A DNA stretch of 64,000 bases, from assembly GCA_963704335.1 (NCBI GenBank), contig OY969889.1, positions 1,798,001 through 1,862,000 on the forward strand. Direction: 5' to 3'. The notes beneath the pieces were generated by a model. That model did no database searches, was not told the DNA's origin, and worked only from the letters and a program-made list of their open reading frames with translations. Shown in pieces: positions 1 through 8,454 of the stretch (positions are counted from its first letter, which is position 1; the number at the start of each line of letters is the position of its first letter). The DNA comes from PALSA-612 sp963704335 (lineage in GTDB: Bacteria > Actinomycetota > Thermoleophilia > Gaiellales > Gaiellaceae). The translations under genes and the position numbers were made by a program.

Positions 1-848
1 GTAGCGAGGAACGAGTTAATGATCGCGCCGTTCACGTCACCACAGGTTCCTTCAAGGAACTGCGGGGAGGCGTTCGCGCCGGTCAGCACGAGTTGTTGCG
101 GCAGCTGGAGTTGCTTGAACTGCTTCACGATCGTCGGGCCGGCGGGCGTCGCCGTCCAGAGCCAGAGCGCCTGGGCTCCGGAGCTCTTGATCTTGCTCAG
201 CTCGGCCGAGAAGTCGGTTGCCGCCGGCGAGAAGATCGTCGTGTCGACGACCTCGAGGCCGTACGTCGCCGCGAGCTTCTTCACGACTTCGGGGCCTTCA
301 CGCCCGAAGCCGCCGTTGTCGCCCATCAACCAGATCCTCTTGATACCGAGGGTCCGAAGGTAGCGCGCATTGCTGTACGCATACAGGCGGGTCGTGGCCG
401 TGAGGATGTACGCAAACGGCTGTGGCGGGCTGACGAGCTGCGTCGGCGGCGAGAGGGCGATGAACGGGATCTTGCCCTGGCTCGCAAGGGCGCCGGTCGC
501 GACCGCAGCCGCTGCGTTCCCAGACCCGAAGATCGCGACGTACTTCCGGTCGCCGATGAACTTCTGCACATTCTGGACTGCCTGTGACGGGTTCGACGCG
601 TTGTCGAGAACGTCGACCACGACCCTTCGGCCCTCGATCCCGCCGCGGGCGTTCCAGTACTTGACAACTGCGTCGACGGTCTGGCGGTCGCTCTGGCCGA
701 CGAGCTGCGTCGGGCCCGTCAGTGGCGCGTCCATGCCGAAGTAAATCGGTCCCCCCTGGTCCGTGCTCGTTGCGGACGTCGACGCGAAGACGAGGGAGAT
801 CACCGCAGCAGCGGCTGCGACGACGCCACCGGTCTTGCTCCTCCTCAT
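1..848 (-). CDS. ABC transporter substrate-binding protein, Leu/Ile/Val-type (partial)
   Basis: Periplasmic-binding-protein type I (Peripla_BP_6) solute receptor for a Liv-type ABC importer, exported and probably membrane-tethered. The reading frame from ATG at 848 gives a basic start (MRRSKTGG), a hydrophobic signal segment to about residue 27, then typical family phrases: MDAPLTGP near residue 39, an internal AIFGSGNAAA segment and LMGDNGGFGREG. About 282 residues are visible; the C-terminus lies beyond the left edge. A good ribosome-binding site (AAAGGAG) sits 6 bases before the start. It is the last visible gene of a minus-strand operon after the permease and the PEP-utilising protein, so it is a second binding protein for the same importer. 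The aromatic-acid neighbourhood suggests aromatic ligands; this is inference. Confidence 0.85.
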   Translation of the reverse strand, partial: MRRSKTGGVVAAAAAVISLVFASTSATSTDQGGPIYFGMDAPLTGPTQLVGQSDRQTVDAVVKYWNARGGIEGRRVVVDVLDNASNPSQAVQNVQKFIGDRKYVAIFGSGNAAAAVATGALASQGKIPFIALSPPTQLVSPPQPFAYILTATTRLYAYSNARYLRTLGIKRIWLMGDNGGFGREGPEVVKKLAATYGLEVVDTTIFSPAATDFSAELSKIKSSGAQALWLWTATPAGPTIVKQFKQLQLPQQLVLTGANASPQFLEGTCGDVNGAIINSFLA

Positions 849-981
849 GAAACGCTCCTTTCGGTATCGAACAGGCAGCCTGCCCTGCGCGCGAGTTTAA
901 GGGAGCCTGCAACCGTTGTCCAGACCCCGCAAGGCGTACCTGGAAGCCCCCGTGAGGGCCCCCGTCGAGCTGCACGGCGCC

Positions 982-2817
982 CTATGCAGGCGGATCCGAG
1001 GGCGCGACGAGGATGGCCACCGTTCCGGCTGTCCCGTCGACGCGGATCGTCTGGCCCGTCTTGATCTGCGAGGTAGCGCGGCCGGTTCCCACCACGGCCG
1101 GCAGGCCGTACTCACGGCAGACGATCGCCGCGTGGGACATCACACCGCCGATGTCCGTGACCACCGCCTTGACGTTCGAGAAGATCGGCGCCCACGCCGG
1201 CGACGTGATCGGGCAGACGAGAATGTCGCCGTCGCGCACGTCTCTGATCTGTCGCACGTCGATCACGACGCGCGCGACGCCCTCGACTGCGCCCGGCGAG
1301 GCCGGCGCGCCCGTCAGCTCGAGACCGCCCTCCTCCTGCTTTGCCCACGCACGCACACGTTCGGTGGTGATGCCCCACAGCATGTTCAGCACCGGGTCGT
1401 TCACGGCCTCGGGCATGGCGCCCACAGCAGGCGGCGGCGTCCAGCCCTCGAGTCGCTCGAGGATCTCCTTGCGGCGCGAGACGATCGGTGGCCAGTGCTT
1501 CGGGCCCAGCGGCTCGCCGCCCGTGGCCCACATCAGGACGAGCTCGTCGAGGGCCGTTTGCACCTCGTTCCGGGAGAGCTGGAAGACGTCTTCGGCATCC
1601 TCGAGGTAGCCGTGCTTCGCGAGTAGCGCGCCGAACTCGCGCACCTTGTTCCACCAGCGCGTGAGGAACCAGTAGTCGCAGAGGAACTTGTGTTCCTCGA
1701 CATACGGGAAGACCATGCGTGAGAGCCCGAGCAGCTCATCGAAGCCCTTGCGTGCCTCCTCGTCGAGAAGGGAGCCGTACTCCTCCGCCAACCGGTCTCG
1801 CTCGCGGGCCAGCTCTTCGGTCGGCCGCTCGATCTCCTCCCCTCGCTTCAGCGCGCCGACGTAGGCGACGAGCGACGCGTACGGGATGCTCGGATCGTCG
1901 AGCCAGCTGCCGTAGTAGTGGTAGAGCCCGTCGCCCGTCGCCATGTTGAACCACGGGTCTTTCACCTGCTCGAGCTCCTCCAGCCAAGCCCTCCCGGCTT
2001 CCGACTGCGCGAGCTCGGCGTCGATCTCCTCCGGCGAGTGCCCGTCGACGAACGCCGGGTCCACCCCTGTCTCGAGGGCGAGTCGAGCGAGCCGCTTGAG
2101 CTCTGTGTCCGGCATGAACAGCAGCACGTCGATGCCGGCGACCATCTGGGCGATGTGCTGGTCGGGGATGTCCGGGAGGACGCCCTTGCAGAAGTCCGAG
2201 AACGTCGCGTAGGTCCCGTAGCCGAGCAGAAGGAACTCGCTGTGGTGCTGCCACATGAGCTCGCCGCAGCGCAGGAGCCGCCCGTAGGCCTCGAGCACGT
2301 CGACGTACGCCGTGTCGCGATCGTCCTCGAACACGACCTCGTCGGGCTCGTACTCGTGCAGCTCCGGGACTCGTAGCTCGGTGAGCTCGGCGATGAGGGC
2401 CTCCATCTTCACCTTCCACTTCGCGTAAAGCTCGTCCCAGTTCTCGAAGTAGTAGCCCGCGCGCTTCTGGAAGAACTCCGCGCGCTCCGCGATCTGCTCG
2501 GGATCGGTGACGGGGTTGCCGGAGATGTAGACGTAGCCGTTGACGACGCGGTAATCGATGCCCATGGCCGGGGGAACCGCGAACACGCGGTTCTGCCACG
2601 TCCCGATCCCCTGGTACGGGACGTCCACGCACGCCATGTCGAAGGCCGGCATCGGCAGCGGGAAGTGCATCGAGTTCCAGAACCAGAAGCGCTGCTCGTC
2701 GGTCTCCCGCCTGCGCTCGTCGAACAGGGCGTAGTACGGGTACATCTCCTCCCAGCCCTCGCAGCCGGGCGGAGTCTCGATCTCGTACGGGCTGGGGAAC
2801 GACCCGGCGTCGCTCAC
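982..2817 (-). CDS. PEP-utilising phosphohistidine-domain protein, phenylphosphate-synthase-alpha/CreH-like
   Basis: A 611-residue protein carrying the swivelling phosphohistidine domain of PEP synthase and pyruvate phosphate dikinase. The motif GGVMSHAAIV, with the candidate phospho-acceptor His at about residue 562, is followed by the usual GLPAVVGTG turn. The first 480 residues lack both the ATP-grasp domain and the PEP TIM barrel. This layout matches the large subunit of phenylphosphate synthase (Thauera) and of CreHI (Corynebacterium p-cresol route), and the central part of rifampin phosphotransferase. The missing ATP/PEP-binding half could be the 357-residue protein at 18454. The start is GTG at 2817, overlapping the permease stop (GTGA); a longer in-frame extension upstream lies inside the permease gene and is unlikely. 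The substrate is unknown; phosphorylation of a phenolic compound is inference. Confidence 0.7.
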   Translation of the reverse strand: MSDAGSFPSPYEIETPPGCEGWEEMYPYYALFDERRRETDEQRFWFWNSMHFPLPMPAFDMACVDVPYQGIGTWQNRVFAVPPAMGIDYRVVNGYVYISGNPVTDPEQIAERAEFFQKRAGYYFENWDELYAKWKVKMEALIAELTELRVPELHEYEPDEVVFEDDRDTAYVDVLEAYGRLLRCGELMWQHHSEFLLLGYGTYATFSDFCKGVLPDIPDQHIAQMVAGIDVLLFMPDTELKRLARLALETGVDPAFVDGHSPEEIDAELAQSEAGRAWLEELEQVKDPWFNMATGDGLYHYYGSWLDDPSIPYASLVAYVGALKRGEEIERPTEELARERDRLAEEYGSLLDEEARKGFDELLGLSRMVFPYVEEHKFLCDYWFLTRWWNKVREFGALLAKHGYLEDAEDVFQLSRNEVQTALDELVLMWATGGEPLGPKHWPPIVSRRKEILERLEGWTPPPAVGAMPEAVNDPVLNMLWGITTERVRAWAKQEEGGLELTGAPASPGAVEGVARVVIDVRQIRDVRDGDILVCPITSPAWAPIFSNVKAVVTDIGGVMSHAAIVCREYGLPAVVGTGRATSQIKTGQTIRVDGTAGTVAILVAPSDPPA

Positions 2818-4799
2818 GTCGAAGCCTCGGGCACCGCGGCCGCGGCCTGGGCCGCCTGTCGTCGTCGGCGCCGTTTCTGCAGCGTCTTGTAGTTCGCGCC
2901 GGCGACGCCCTCGGGGTTCATGATCAGGGTGACGATAAGTGCTATGCCGGCGAAGAGCAGCGCCCAGTTGCCGGACAGGCCGAACCACTTGTCGAGGGCG
3001 TACGAGACGAGGCCCGAGGTCGAGATGAGACCCGCGACGAAGGCGCCCGAGATCATCGTGATGCCGCCGACGTACGTGAAGGCGATGAGTCCGAGAGCTG
3101 CGAACGCCCCGAACTTCGCTGCGCTGACCCCACCGAACTCGTAGCTGTACATCACGCCTGCGACGCCGGCGATGAACGCCGAAAGCCCGAAGCCCACGAG
3201 CTTGACGACGGTCACGTTCACGCCGGCTGCGGCGGCCGCGCGCTCGTTCGAGCGCACGGCCAGCATCTGGCGACCGACGCTCGACCGGCGGACGTTGGCG
3301 ATGACCAGGCAGAGCGCGACGATCACCGCGAGGAGGAAAAAGCCGAAGACGGGGCTCGGCAGCTTGCCGTCGAGGCCGCGGAACGACGAGTCCGCGCCGA
3401 GGCTGAAGCCGAACAGCTCCGGGGGTGGCACGGGCGACGCCCCCGACCCGCCGCCCCACTTGTAGTTCGCGAATCCGAACTTCTCGATCGCGACCGCCGC
3501 CGCCAGCGTGACGACGGCCAGGCTGACGCCGCGCACGCGGAGCGCGGACACCGCCACGAGCAGCCCGAGCACCGTCGCGATCGCAACGGCGATCAGCGGC
3601 GCGAGAGGGAACTCGATGCCGAAGTCGACCGCCATGTGCGAGACGGTGTAGCCCGCCACCCCGGCCAGGGCGAGCTGGACGACCGAGATCTGCCCGACGA
3701 AGCCGGTGATGACGACGAACGAGAGGCAGATCAGCGACGCGAGCAGCGACACGATCAGCGCCTGGCGAAAGTCCCAGGGGAGGAGAATCAACGCCGCCGC
3801 GCACACGCCAGCTCCGATCACCGCATTGCGGCCCAGATGGTCAGAGCGGGGAACGAACGGCAGGCGCTTCTCGATCAGCTCGCCGCGGCCCGGCAGGCTG
3901 GCTCCGCGCCAGAACATCGCTACCACGATCGCCCCGAAGACGAACAGGTCCCAGACGCCGGGCATTGCAATGCCGTGGTCGGTCGGATACCAGGACTTCG
4001 GCGCGATGTAGAACTGGAGCACCGACTGGGCCATGCCGAGCAGGAGCCCGACGGAGCAGGCGATGCCGAAGGACGTGAACCGCGCGAACAAGGCGGCTGC
4101 GAGCGCGGGGACGATGTAGAGAGGGAGCGTCTGCCAGTAGAGCACCGTGATCGACGCGGCGAGCACGCCTAGTCCTCCCGCGACCAGGCAGGCGAGCACG
4201 GTGTTGATCATCGACAGGCTGTTCGGCGACAGCCCCGCGAGCGTCGCCGAGACCTCGTTCTCCGATGCGGCCCGCGTCGCGAGGCCGAAGCGGGTCCACC
4301 GGTAGAGGGCCGCGAGCACCGCGGCGGCCGCGACGACGATCGCCGCCATCAGCAAGCGGTCGAGCCCGACGAAGGCGCCCCAGAGCTCTACCTGGCGGTT
4401 CTGCGGCAGGACCGGGGGCTGCGGCTTCGGCGTGTCGCCGAACGCGACCAGCATCGAAGCCTGCAGAGTCAGAAGCACACCGAGCGAGGCGGCGAGCTTC
4501 GCAAGCGGCGATGCTGCCTGGAGGGGCCTGAACGCGAGCAGTTCCATCGCGATGGCGAAGACGACGATGACGGCGAACGTGATCACTAGCGCGGGTGCGG
4601 TCGAGATGTTCGGGCCGAACAGGCCCGTTCGCAAGGCCCAGTAGGTGTAGCCGGCGAACATCGCGATGCCGCCGCTTGCAAGGTTGATCACGCCCGACCC
4701 GCGGTAGAAGAGGACAACGGCCAGCGCGATGCCGGCGATCAGTGCACCGATGCCCAGGCCGAGCAGAGCGAACTGCCAGATCTGCTGGATCTCGTCCAC
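2814..4799 (-). CDS. Fused LivH-LivM branched-chain-type ABC permease
   Basis: Inner-membrane permease of a Liv-type ABC importer with both permease halves in one 661-residue chain. The N-terminal half, about residues 1-290, is LivH-like (YRGSGVINLASGGIAMFAGY). The C-terminal half, about 330-640, is LivM-like (GFVGQISVVQLALAGVAGY, SNERAAAAAGVNV). Each half has its own set of hydrophobic helices, joined by a charged linker around 290-325; the chain ends in a basic tail (QKRRRRRQ). It starts at GTG 4799 and overlaps the PEP-utilising gene by four bases, so the two are translationally coupled. A strong hairpin lies between it and the upstream binding-protein gene. Partners are the binding proteins at 4891 and 1 and the ATPases at 6328 and 7113. 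Confidence 0.9.
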   Translation of the reverse strand: MDEIQQIWQFALLGLGIGALIAGIALAVVLFYRGSGVINLASGGIAMFAGYTYWALRTGLFGPNISTAPALVITFAVIVVFAIAMELLAFRPLQAASPLAKLAASLGVLLTLQASMLVAFGDTPKPQPPVLPQNRQVELWGAFVGLDRLLMAAIVVAAAAVLAALYRWTRFGLATRAASENEVSATLAGLSPNSLSMINTVLACLVAGGLGVLAASITVLYWQTLPLYIVPALAAALFARFTSFGIACSVGLLLGMAQSVLQFYIAPKSWYPTDHGIAMPGVWDLFVFGAIVVAMFWRGASLPGRGELIEKRLPFVPRSDHLGRNAVIGAGVCAAALILLPWDFRQALIVSLLASLICLSFVVITGFVGQISVVQLALAGVAGYTVSHMAVDFGIEFPLAPLIAVAIATVLGLLVAVSALRVRGVSLAVVTLAAAVAIEKFGFANYKWGGGSGASPVPPPELFGFSLGADSSFRGLDGKLPSPVFGFFLLAVIVALCLVIANVRRSSVGRQMLAVRSNERAAAAAGVNVTVVKLVGFGLSAFIAGVAGVMYSYEFGGVSAAKFGAFAALGLIAFTYVGGITMISGAFVAGLISTSGLVSYALDKWFGLSGNWALLFAGIALIVTLIMNPEGVAGANYKTLQKRRRRRQAAQAAAAVPEAST

Positions 4800-4827
4800 G
4801 CTCAGGGACGTAGCCTAATGCGGGGGT

Positions 4828-4857
4828 GGCGGGCCTGGCTCGAGTGCCAGGCCCGCC
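4828..4857 (-). terminator. Intercistronic hairpin between binding-protein and permease genes
   Basis: A perfect 12-bp inverted repeat (GGCGGGCCTGGC / GCCAGGCCCGCC) with a 6-base loop lies in the 91 bases between the substrate-binding-protein stop and the permease start. There is no T tract on the transcript side, so it is more likely a partial terminator or an mRNA-stabilising stem that keeps binding-protein mRNA in excess over permease mRNA. Confidence 0.6.
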
Positions 4858-4890
4858 GTTCGACGTCGACCAGAAGTGGTCCTGGTCGTC

Positions 4891-6177
4891 CTACTGTCCG
4901 GGTGGCTTGAGCCAGCCGGAGACCCGCTTGAACTTTCCTCGTCCTTGATATTCAAAGAACTGCGTCTGGTCGTTGCAGTCCGCCGGGATTGCCTTGTACT
5001 TCCCGCACTTCACCGTCGGGGCGCCCAGGGGCACCGGTCCGCGGAACGCCTTCGCCTGCTTGTTGATCGCCGCAGGCGAGATGTTCCTGTAGCCGATCTT
5101 GTTCAGCCACTTGATTAGCGTCAGCGTCTGCCCGAACGCGACCGGAGTCCAAGGGTCGGGCGTGATCGTCGGCTTTGGCCCGTACTTCCTGAAGACCCTC
5201 AGGAAGGGCGGCACGCCCTTGTCCGTAAGGTCGAACCCGAGCGAGGACGCGATCGCCCACGTCCACTGCGGGTAGTCACCGCCCAGGCCCTGCGCGACCC
5301 TCGGGTCGAGGCAGAGCGGGTTCGTGAGCACCTTCTGGGTGAGCTTGAGCTGTGCAAGCGCCTTCGCCATGTTGACGCACCCTGCGGCGACGTCCTGCAG
5401 CACGAACACGTCGGCGCTCTGACCGCCGGCGGCTGTGATCGGGCCGACGAGGTCCGTCGAGTTCGGGTCGTAACTGACCTGCTTCACCGACAGCCCGGCT
5501 CTCCGCATGGCGGCGACGATCGACACGCCGGCCTCTGCGATGCCCGGGATGGTCGGGTAGACGACCGCGGCCGTCTTCGCCTTCAGCACGTCCCGCGCAA
5601 ACGTCCCGTACGGGCTGAGCACTGACGCATTACCGCCGAAGATGCCGTAGACCCCGGTCTTCGACGTCTCGTCGATCGGGTGGACGAGCACGCCGCCAAC
5701 GACGGCCTTCTTGCCGAGAGCCGAGTAGAACGACTGGTTGCCGATCACGACGCCACCCCAGAGCACGACCGATATGCGCTTGTCGTTCGCCATCACCTGG
5801 CCGCAGCGCGTGCCCTCCTCCTCGGACGTCTTGATGAAGCACTTCTTCAGGATGATCGGGTGACCGGCCGCGCCGCGGAGCTCCGCGTTCGCGTATTTGA
5901 CGGTCGTCTCGACCGCGGGCGTCCACAGTGGCCCGACCTGGACCTGTCCGCCCTGGAGGTTGACCATGCCGATGACGACCGGCTTCAACTTCGGGTTCGC
6001 CTTGCCGGGCTTTACGCCGACGAAGGCCGCATAGTTCGTGACCGCGCTCGACGCCGTCGCCCCGCCAAGGGCGACTGGGAGCGCTACCCCGAGCGCGACT
6101 ACGAGCGCTGCAAAGGTGACGAACGCCCGACGGCTGCGAGTACGGCTACGTGCGCCGGGCGTGGGTGAGAGCGACAT
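4891..6177 (-). CDS. ABC transporter substrate-binding protein, Leu/Ile/Val-type
   Basis: A 428-residue secreted solute receptor of the Peripla_BP_6 family. The ATG at 6177 is preferred over one five codons upstream because GGGAGGG lies 6 bases before it. The signal peptide has a very basic twin-arginine-rich n-region (SRTRSRR) and a hydrophobic stretch to about residue 40. Mature features include VIGMVNLQGGQVQVGP, a cysteine-containing KKCFIKTSEEEGTRCG loop and DVFVLQDVAAGCVNMA. It is first in the minus-strand importer operon and divergent from livG, with 150 bases of shared promoter region. The ligand cannot be read from sequence; aromatic acids are favoured by context. Confidence 0.88.
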   Translation of the reverse strand: MSLSPTPGARSRTRSRRAFVTFAALVVALGVALPVALGGATASSAVTNYAAFVGVKPGKANPKLKPVVIGMVNLQGGQVQVGPLWTPAVETTVKYANAELRGAAGHPIILKKCFIKTSEEEGTRCGQVMANDKRISVVLWGGVVIGNQSFYSALGKKAVVGGVLVHPIDETSKTGVYGIFGGNASVLSPYGTFARDVLKAKTAAVVYPTIPGIAEAGVSIVAAMRRAGLSVKQVSYDPNSTDLVGPITAAGGQSADVFVLQDVAAGCVNMAKALAQLKLTQKVLTNPLCLDPRVAQGLGGDYPQWTWAIASSLGFDLTDKGVPPFLRVFRKYGPKPTITPDPWTPVAFGQTLTLIKWLNKIGYRNISPAAINKQAKAFRGPVPLGAPTVKCGKYKAIPADCNDQTQFFEYQGRGKFKRVSGWLKPPGQ

Positions 6178-6261
6178 TCGTGACCCTCCCATCTTTGGTG
6201 ATCCAGCTATGTAAGTTGGCCGTGACAGCGAGGCGACAGTAACACCTTTTCACGCGACTGT

Positions 6262-6281
6262 TCAACATATTGTTGATGATC
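6262..6281. promoter_or_regulatory. Putative regulator operator in the liv divergent promoter
   Basis: TCAACATATTGTTGA (6262-6276) is a perfect 6-bp inverted repeat with a 3-base centre. Read on the minus strand, 6269-6281 is GATCATCAACAAT, which matches GATCGTCAACAAT at 10523 upstream of the GntR gene at 12 of 13 positions. It lies between the divergent binding-protein and livG genes, suggesting that the GntR regulator at 9830 also controls uptake. Confidence 0.45.
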
Positions 6282-6327
6282 CTGGTAATCGTCTCGCAGC
6301 CCCGAACTGCGCGCGGAGGGTAACTGA

Positions 6328-7116
6328 GTGACACCGGTCCTCGAGACACAGGCCTTATCCGTCAGCTTCGGCGGCGTCCGCGCGGTCGTCGACGTGAACC
6401 TCCGCATCGAGCCCGGCCAGCTGCTAGGCCTCATTGGGCCGAACGGCGCCGGCAAGACAACCTTCATCGATGCCATTTCGGGGTTCGTTCCCTATCGCGG
6501 CAGCGTCATGCTCGACGGCGAGGACCTGTCGGGCAAGGCGCCGCACGTCCGGGCGCGCATGGGCCTGGCGCGAACGTGGCAGTCGATCGAGCTGTTCGAC
6601 GATCTCACGGTGCACGAGAACATCGCGGTCGCATCCCAGCATCCGTCCGCCTTCGGTGCCGTGCGCGAGGTCGTCTCCCGGCCGACCGATGGGGCAGCGC
6701 AGGTGGAGGAGGCGCTCCGCATCTTCGAGCTCGAGAGCCTGAGCGAAGCGATGCCGACGGAGCTGTCGCAGGCCCACCGGAAGCTAGTCGGCGTCGCGCG
6801 CGCCCTGGCGGCGTCGCCGCGTCTGCTCTGTCTCGACGAGCCGGCCGCCGGACTCGACACGCTCGAGAGCGAAGCGCTCGGCCGCCATCTGCGCGAGACC
6901 GTCGACAAGGGCACGACGACGCTGCTCGTCGATCACGACATGGGCCTCGTCCTGACCATCTGCGACTACGTCGTCGTGCTCGAGTTCGGCAAGGTCATCG
7001 CACACGGGACGCCGGAGACCGTACGCAGTGACCCCAAGGTGATCAGTGCGTACCTGGGATCAGCCGGAGCCGAGGTGTCCGCCGAGCTCGGCGCCGACGC
7101 CGGAGCCGTCTCGTGA
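6328..7116 (+). CDS. livG: Liv-type ABC transporter ATP-binding protein LivG
   Basis: Cytoplasmic ATPase (262 residues) powering the Liv-type importer. The Walker A motif GPNGAGKTT is at about 37-45, the Walker B segment LLCLDEP near 166-172, and the switch histidine follows in LLVDHDMG. The ABC signature is atypical: ELSQAHRK stands where LSYGQQR or LSGGQ is expected, though the surrounding VGVARALA is normal. The start is GTG 6328 with GGAGGG 8 bases upstream. The stop overlaps the livF start (GTGA). It is transcribed divergently from the binding-protein/permease operon, so one transporter is encoded by two opposed operons. Confidence 0.92.
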   Translation: MTPVLETQALSVSFGGVRAVVDVNLRIEPGQLLGLIGPNGAGKTTFIDAISGFVPYRGSVMLDGEDLSGKAPHVRARMGLARTWQSIELFDDLTVHENIAVASQHPSAFGAVREVVSRPTDGAAQVEEALRIFELESLSEAMPTELSQAHRKLVGVARALAASPRLLCLDEPAAGLDTLESEALGRHLRETVDKGTTTLLVDHDMGLVLTICDYVVVLEFGKVIAHGTPETVRSDPKVISAYLGSAGAEVSAELGADAGAVS

Positions 7117-7835
7117 GCACCGTGCTTCAGATCGAAGGGCTGACTGCGGGTTACGACCAGGCCGCCGTCATCAGGGGTGTGGACCTCACTGTCGATGGCG
7201 GGGAAGTTGTCGCGCTACTGGGCGCCAACGGAGCAGGCAAGACGACCACGCTCCGCGTCATCTCCGGCATCGTCAAGCCGTCGGCCGGCCGCATCCTGCT
7301 CGACGGCCGCGATCTCCTCTCCGTATCGCCCAGCGCCCGCGCCCGCAGCGGCATCGCCCACGTGCCCGAGGGGAGGGGGATCTTCTTCGGCCTCACCGTC
7401 GCCGAGCACTTCCGCCTGGGCCACCGGGGAGAACAGCTCGACGAGCAGCTCGCCTATACGTACTTCCCGAAGCTGGAAGAGCTCCGCCAGCGGCGCGCCG
7501 GGCTGCTCTCGGGCGGAGAGCAGCAGATGCTGGCGATCGGACGCGCCCTCGCTCGCCATCCACACGTGTTGCTGCTCGACGAGCTGTCGCTGGGCCTCGC
7601 GCCCGTCATCGTCGAGGCGCTGTTGCCGACCGTGCGGGAGTACGCCCTCGAGTCAGGCTGCGCCGTTCTGCTCGTCGAACAGCACGTGCACCTCGCGCTC
7701 GAGGTGGCCGACCGCGGCTACGTCCTCTCCCACGGCGAGATCGTCCTGCACAAGCCGGCCGAGGAGCTCAGGCGCGACCGCCATCTGCTCATCGCCAGCT
7801 ATCTAGGGGAACAAGCGGAGGCCGTGGAGGCCTGA
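7113..7835 (+). CDS. livF: Liv-type ABC transporter ATP-binding protein LivF
   Basis: The second ATPase of the importer, 240 residues. Walker A is GANGAGKTTT near residue 36, the signature region is LLSGGEQQMLAIGRALA, Walker B is HVLLLDELS with the catalytic carboxylate on D/E, and the H-loop is in LLVEQHVHLAL. The LivF hallmarks VPEGRGIFFGLTV and SLGLAPVI are present. It starts at GTG 7113 inside the livG stop and is followed 18 bases later by the reductase-like gene. It would pair with LivG on the cytoplasmic face of the LivHM fusion. Confidence 0.93.
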   Translation: MSTVLQIEGLTAGYDQAAVIRGVDLTVDGGEVVALLGANGAGKTTTLRVISGIVKPSAGRILLDGRDLLSVSPSARARSGIAHVPEGRGIFFGLTVAEHFRLGHRGEQLDEQLAYTYFPKLEELRQRRAGLLSGGEQQMLAIGRALARHPHVLLLDELSLGLAPVIVEALLPTVREYALESGCAVLLVEQHVHLALEVADRGYVLSHGEIVLHKPAEELRRDRHLLIASYLGEQAEAVEA

Positions 7836-7853
7836 GACCGAAGGAGAATCGAG

Positions 7854-8387
7854 ATGGGAAAGCTGATCGCGACAACGCAGGCCACTATCGACGGCGTCAT
7901 AGACCCGGTCGGCGAGTGGGTGCAGCCGGACGGAGACCACGGCGACTACTCGTTCGAGCGTCAGGCGAGATCCAGCGGGCTGGTACTGGGCCGCAAGACC
8001 TACGAGGGGCTGGCGGGATACTGGCCGAGCGCGTCGGGCAAATGGGCGGACATGGTCAACCCGATGCCGAAGTACGTCGGGTCCAACTCCCTGTCCGGCG
8101 ATCTCGAGTGGAACGCGACCCTGCTCGAAGGAGACGTCGACGAGTCGATCCCGAAGCTGAAGGACGAGGTCGACGGTGACCTGTTCATGCACGGGAGCGG
8201 CGAGTTCGCGTATGCCCTCGCCGAGAAGGGCCTGATCGACGAGTACGAGATCTACCTGAACCCGCTCGTCTGGGGCGAGGGAAACGTCCATGTTCTCGGC
8301 GACAGGGGAACCGTCCGTATGAAGCTCGAGGACGTGAAGCGGTTCGACTCCGGAGTTGTGCTCCTCACGTACGTCCCGGCGTCCTGA
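7854..8387 (+). CDS. Dihydrofolate-reductase-family (RibD C-terminal-like) protein
   Basis: A 177-residue protein of the DHFR/RibD reductase fold. Visible features are the N-terminal strand MGKLIATTQATIDGV, the nucleotide-contact segment LVLGRKTYEG near residue 44, and the C-terminal HGSGEFAYAL / IYLNPLVWGEG block. These proteins reduce pterin-, flavin- or folate-like substrates with NADPH, but most members have no assigned substrate. The start ATG 7854 has AAGGAG 8 bases upstream. It is the last gene of the livG-livF operon and converges on a LigM-like demethylase. Because that enzyme uses tetrahydrofolate, a folate-related role is attractive but unproven. Confidence 0.75.
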   Translation: MGKLIATTQATIDGVIDPVGEWVQPDGDHGDYSFERQARSSGLVLGRKTYEGLAGYWPSASGKWADMVNPMPKYVGSNSLSGDLEWNATLLEGDVDESIPKLKDEVDGDLFMHGSGEFAYALAEKGLIDEYEIYLNPLVWGEGNVHVLGDRGTVRMKLEDVKRFDSGVVLLTYVPAS

Positions 8388-8438
8388 CCGGGGCTGGGTC
8401 GCGAGGCGGCCCCGTGAGGGCTACCGAGGTTCGATCGC

Positions 8439-8454
8439 GCCTCGAGCTCGAGGC
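8439..8454. terminator. Palindrome in convergent intergenic region
   Basis: GCCTCGAGCTCGAGGC is a perfect 16-base palindrome ending at the stop of the minus-strand demethylase. A shorter inverted repeat (CGGGGC ... GCCCCG, 8389-8414) lies beside it. The 66 bases between the two convergent genes could therefore act as a bidirectional terminator. No T tract is present. Confidence 0.3.

Noticed and set aside
982..2817. Assignment as a true PEP synthase or pyruvate phosphate dikinase
   Set aside because: The protein has only the phosphohistidine domain and lacks the ATP-grasp and PEP/pyruvate barrel domains.
2818..3804. Upstream in-frame extension of the PEP-utilising gene by more than 300 codons
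   Set aside because: It lies inside the well-conserved LivHM gene on the same strand in another frame, and its Arg/Gly-rich translation is typical of GC-rich shadow frames. GTG 2817 with GTGA coupling is the better start.
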